Shown here piece by piece: positions 43,060 to 45,796 of a stretch of 45,796 bases of DNA. The DNA is taken from the NCBI GenBank assembly GCA_947593615.1, contig CANQDR010000017.1:1-45796 (forward strand), written 5' to 3'. Numbering within the stretch: the first letter of the stretch is position 1; the number at the start of each line of letters is the position of its first letter. A model generated the notes under the pieces. That model was not told the DNA's origin. It saw nothing but the letters and a program-made list of their open reading frames with translations, and made no database searches. This DNA comes from an uncultured Clostridia bacterium. Lineage in GTDB: Bacteria > Bacillota > Clostridia > Oscillospirales > Acutalibacteraceae. A program made the translations under genes and the position numbers.

Positions 43060-45519
43060 TTAGAACATTTCTCTCTTGCGAAGTACAAACATAACGCCTG
43101 TAGCAGCAACAAGGAGTGAAAGAATGATTACGGCAAGTGAAGCGTCACCTGTCTGAACTGCACCTGTACCTGTACCTGTACCAGTAGCACCGCCCGGTGT
43201 GTTAGATGTACCGGGAGTATTAGTAGAACCACCGCTTACAGATGAACCTGTTGCAGATGTAGCATTCTGTGAAGGAGCAGGAACCGTCGTATCAGGAGCA
43301 ACTGTTGTTTCAGGAGCTGTTGTGTCTGGCTCTGTTGCTGTTGTCGGAGCTGTTGTGTCTGGCTCTGTTGCTGTTGTCGGAGCTGTTGTATCAGGCTCTG
43401 TTGCTGTTGTTGGAGCTGTTGTGTCTGGCTCTGTTGCTGTTGTCGGAGCTGTTGTGTCTGGCTCTGTTACTGTTGTAGGTATAACATATGTTGAAGGTGT
43501 AAGAGATGTACGACGCTCAACAGTTACACTTGCAGTTTGTTCATTATCTAATACTTCAGATCTGTTAAGGAGAATAACTTCTTCATTTTTATCTGAGTAA
43601 GTAGTGCTTGGATCAATTTTTGAAACTCTAAGTATATCAACATCAAGGTTAATAGTTGTGCTTACAGGAGCTCTGTCTGAAATATCAACTACATCAAAAA
43701 TAATCTCTGCAAATACTTTTTCTGAACTTGAGAAGTCATAGAGACCAAGATTTGTAGCGTTATACTTAATCACACCGTCTCCGGCTGCAAGATTAAGCAT
43801 TGCGCCAGCAGTGCCCATTTCAGGACATACAGTTTTTGGATTATTCTTTGAGGAAACCTTAAGAACACTTGAATCATAGTACATATACCACTGTGTATCA
43901 AGAATATCCTTTGATGACTTAAGTGTGTAAGTAACTGTTACTTCTTTTGTATCTTCATTATATTCAGCAACAGCCTTAGGGAAGTAGTTAGAAGTTGCTG
44001 TTACGGTAAGATACGGACTTGAAGGATTAGATGTAGGCTCCTCTGTTGTTGTCGGAACCGCTGTTGTTGGCTCTTCTGTTGTTGTTGGAACCGCTGTTGT
44101 TGGCTCAGGCTGAGCTGTAGTTGAAGGAACATAAGTTGAATCTGTGAGTTTTGTGTCTTTCTCAACATTTACAGTAGCAGTGCTTTCATTATTGAAAACT
44201 TCGGTTCTGTCAACAAGAATAATTTCTTCTTGTTTATCTGAATATGATGTGCTTGGATCAATTTTTGAAACACGAAGAACATCAACAGTAAGATCAATTG
44301 TTGTGCTTACAGGCGCATCATTCGAAATGTCAACAACATCAAAAATAACCTCAGCAAATACAGTTTTTTCAGTTGAGTAATTATAAAGACCAAGATTTGA
44401 AGCGTTAAACTTTATAGCACCGCCTGCAGCAGCAAGGTTAAGCATTCCGCCCGCAGCGCCCATTGTAGGACATACAGTTCTTGGATTATTCTTTGATGAA
44501 ACCTTGAGAACCTTTGAGTCATAGTACATATACCACTGTGTATCAAGAATATCCTTTGATGACTTAAATGAGTAAGTAACTTTAACTTCATTGGTTTCTT
44601 TGTTATACTCAGCTGTTGCCTCAGGGAAGTAGTTTGAAGTAGCATTTACAGTAAGATAAGGCTTATCATCTTCATCTATAGGTTCTGATGCGGTAGCTTC
44701 AGTAGCAGGAACAGTTGTTTCTACTACTGCTGTAGTATCAGGAGCAGTTGTATCATCAGCTACAGGAGCTGTTGTAGGTTCAGGAAGCTCGGAAGTTTTC
44801 TGAAGTGTACCAGCAGCAGCAGCAGCTTCTTTGGTAGGATATGTACCAAATTCGCCGTCGCCATAGTAGAAGTACCAGTCGCCAACATAATTCATTTTGC
44901 CATTAAAACCTTCAGTTGTCTGTGAAGGATCAATAACAAAAATCATATTGTCCATTGTAAAAGAAAGACCATAATCAGCGTTATCAAAAAAGTTATCGGC
45001 AAAATTACCGAGAGCTGCTTTGTCACCGTCATAGCTTTTCTGCATTTCTTCAAAGAATTCTGTGGGATAAAGATCAGAATCACCATCAGAATAGTATTCA
45101 CAGGAAGCATTCTGAGATTGTGCAGCAATTGAATAAATATCCTGTGATGGATCTTCGCCGCCATTAACAAAGTTGTTCCATATGATTACTGAAACATCAG
45201 TAGGACAATCTACGTAGTAAACGTCTTTAACATCACTTATTTGAGGCTTGTATCCCGGCCAAGCAGTTGTTCCGCCTGAACCGTCAACGGCGCCGCAAGC
45301 ATCACTGCCTTCCCACCAGTAAATACCTGCGGTATCTGTATATTCACTATACCAATACTGGGGCATAGCGAAATAATATCTGTTGGTAGACTCAACACCT
45401 TCAGAAGGTGTATATCTACCCTGTTCGTCTGTCTTAGCAGAAACGCTAACAGCTGCGACTGCTACCATAGAAACTGTAAGCATAACTGCCAAAAGAAGAC
45501 TAATAATTTTTTTGGACAT
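43060..45519 (-). CDS. Anchored starch-binding protein with two cohesin-like modules (scaffoldin)
   Basis: An 819-residue cell-surface protein. Signal peptide 1-28. An N-terminal module (about 45-240) has IYWWEGSDA, TAWPGYKP and VSVIIWNN, matching the YYW, WPG and VIFNN pattern of the CBM26-like modules in the amylase here. A Thr/Pro linker follows. Two long, about 75 percent identical repeats (about 288-465 and 503-680) with DTQWYMYYDSKVLKVSS, AIKFNASNLGLY and FAEVIFDVVDIS fit cohesin folds. A Thr/Ala/Pro/Glu/Asp stalk (about 690-755) leads to VQTGD, a membrane segment and RKREMF. It probably holds dockerin-bearing amylases at the wall, like the R. bromii Sca proteins. Which Sca it corresponds to I cannot say. 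Confidence 0.8.
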   Translation of the reverse strand: MSKKIISLLLAVMLTVSMVAVAAVSVSAKTDEQGRYTPSEGVESTNRYYFAMPQYWYSEYTDTAGIYWWEGSDACGAVDGSGGTTAWPGYKPQISDVKDVYYVDCPTDVSVIIWNNFVNGGEDPSQDIYSIAAQSQNASCEYYSDGDSDLYPTEFFEEMQKSYDGDKAALGNFADNFFDNADYGLSFTMDNMIFVIDPSQTTEGFNGKMNYVGDWYFYYGDGEFGTYPTKEAAAAAGTLQKTSELPEPTTAPVADDTTAPDTTAVVETTVPATEATASEPIDEDDKPYLTVNATSNYFPEATAEYNKETNEVKVTYSFKSSKDILDTQWYMYYDSKVLKVSSKNNPRTVCPTMGAAGGMLNLAAAGGAIKFNASNLGLYNYSTEKTVFAEVIFDVVDISNDAPVSTTIDLTVDVLRVSKIDPSTSYSDKQEEIILVDRTEVFNNESTATVNVEKDTKLTDSTYVPSTTAQPEPTTAVPTTTEEPTTAVPTTTEEPTSNPSSPYLTVTATSNYFPKAVAEYNEDTKEVTVTYTLKSSKDILDTQWYMYYDSSVLKVSSKNNPKTVCPEMGTAGAMLNLAAGDGVIKYNATNLGLYDFSSSEKVFAEIIFDVVDISDRAPVSTTINLDVDILRVSKIDPSTTYSDKNEEVILLNRSEVLDNEQTASVTVERRTSLTPSTYVIPTTVTEPDTTAPTTATEPDTTAPTTATEPDTTAPTTATEPDTTAPTTATEPDTTAPETTVAPDTTVPAPSQNATSATGSSVSGGSTNTPGTSNTPGGATGTGTGTGAVQTGDASLAVIILSLLVAATGVMFVLRKREMF
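43312..43476 (-). repeat. Five 33-bp repeats encoding the TATEPDTTAPT stalk
   Basis: Five nearly identical 33-bp units (11 codons each) in the spacer before the anchor of the scaffold protein; copy change keeps frame. Confidence 0.8.
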
Positions 45520-45564
45520 TAAAATTTCCTCCTATTAGAATTTTCCGAACACCTCGGTAAATAT

Positions 45565-45593
45565 ATTATATAATAATTAAAAACAAAAATCAA
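45565..45593 (-). promoter_or_regulatory. Promoter of the scaffold gene
   Basis: TTGATT (45588-45593), 17 bases, TATAAT (45565-45570) on the minus strand. The early leader has a small hairpin CCGA-GGTGT-TCGG, and AGGAGG precedes the ATG at 45519. Confidence 0.65.
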
Positions 45594-45717
45594 GTAGTTT
45601 TTTTTAAAAAATAAGGATATTTTATATGTTATTATGACTAAATTTTACACTATTTTTTAGTAAGTTATTTTTAAATACATAAATATTATCTCTTGCTATA
45701 ATAATTTTAATCAAAAT

Positions 45718-45761
45718 TAAAAAAAGGCTCTATAATAAATGTTGGGGTAACAAATAGAGCC
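45718..45761 (-). terminator. Terminator of a gene beyond the window's right end
   Basis: AGGCTCTA and TAGAGCCT flank a 22-nt loop; TTTTTTT follows on the minus strand. It lies upstream of the scaffold promoter, so it probably ends a neighbouring minus-strand transcript. Confidence 0.55.
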
Positions 45762-45796
45762 TACAGAAATAAAAATAATAAGAAAATAAAAAAAGT

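Overview
The window looks like chromosomal DNA of a low-GC Gram-positive gut Clostridium relative, most likely a Ruminococcus close to R. bromii. The reasons are a secreted GH13 amylase with two CBM26-like starch-binding modules and a dockerin, a wall-anchored protein with two cohesin-like repeats, the order M50 protease - scpA - scpB - DUF2953 - gerW - dacF - rluB typical of spore-forming Clostridia, ECF vitamin importers with THF and FMN riboswitches, and AT-rich intergenic DNA with sigma-A type promoters. The genus is an inference; there is no rRNA here. No prophage, insertion sequence, CRISPR array or origin was seen.

Layout. 1-4850 (+): a surface-fibre operon with two ER-type (SipW-like) signal peptidases, a TasA/CalY-like secreted protein, an anchored TasA-like protein with a Thr/Glu/Pro/Val stalk, two further SipW-dependent-type proteins and a DUF3789 peptide. 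A strong promoter leads it, and a pair of mutually exclusive hairpins follows the first subunit gene. 5051-5207 (+) is a promoter-to-terminator unit with no gene, a candidate small RNA. 5351-8901 (-): msmX-type sugar ABC ATPase, rsuA-type pseudouridine synthase, a DUF4830 protein, a HAD phosphatase and a hotdog thioesterase. 9049-11218 and 20202-21823 are two parallel pairs, each an XRE repressor divergent from an anchored surface protein with related domains. Between them lie ychF, two mini-proteins (42 codons each), an ATP-grasp protein, alanine racemase, the dockerin amylase, nfo and a tRNA-Pro.

21964-24109 (-) holds folT behind a THF riboswitch and ribU behind an FMN riboswitch; the ribU leader carries three 95-bp repeats. 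24201-31653 (-) is an envelope cluster (YfhO, M20 peptidase, DUF975-like membrane protein, GT2, LicD) ending in an AlkD-like repair protein. On the other strand are an HD phosphohydrolase and an LCP ligase. 33926-37078 (-) encodes three biotin-dependent carboxyltransferase components without biotin carboxylase or a sodium-pump subunit. 37323-42356 (-) is the scp/sporulation/peptidoglycan operon, followed by rpmB (+). 43060-45519 (-) is the anchored starch-binding, cohesin-like scaffold.

How it fits together: the dockerin amylase could dock on the anchored cohesin-like protein and hold starch hydrolysis at the wall; MsmX would energise sugar uptake, and the ECF components scavenge vitamins. 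Four surface proteins end in a TG(D/N)-membrane-basic tail without an LPxTG leucine-proline, suggesting one shared, unusual anchoring rule.
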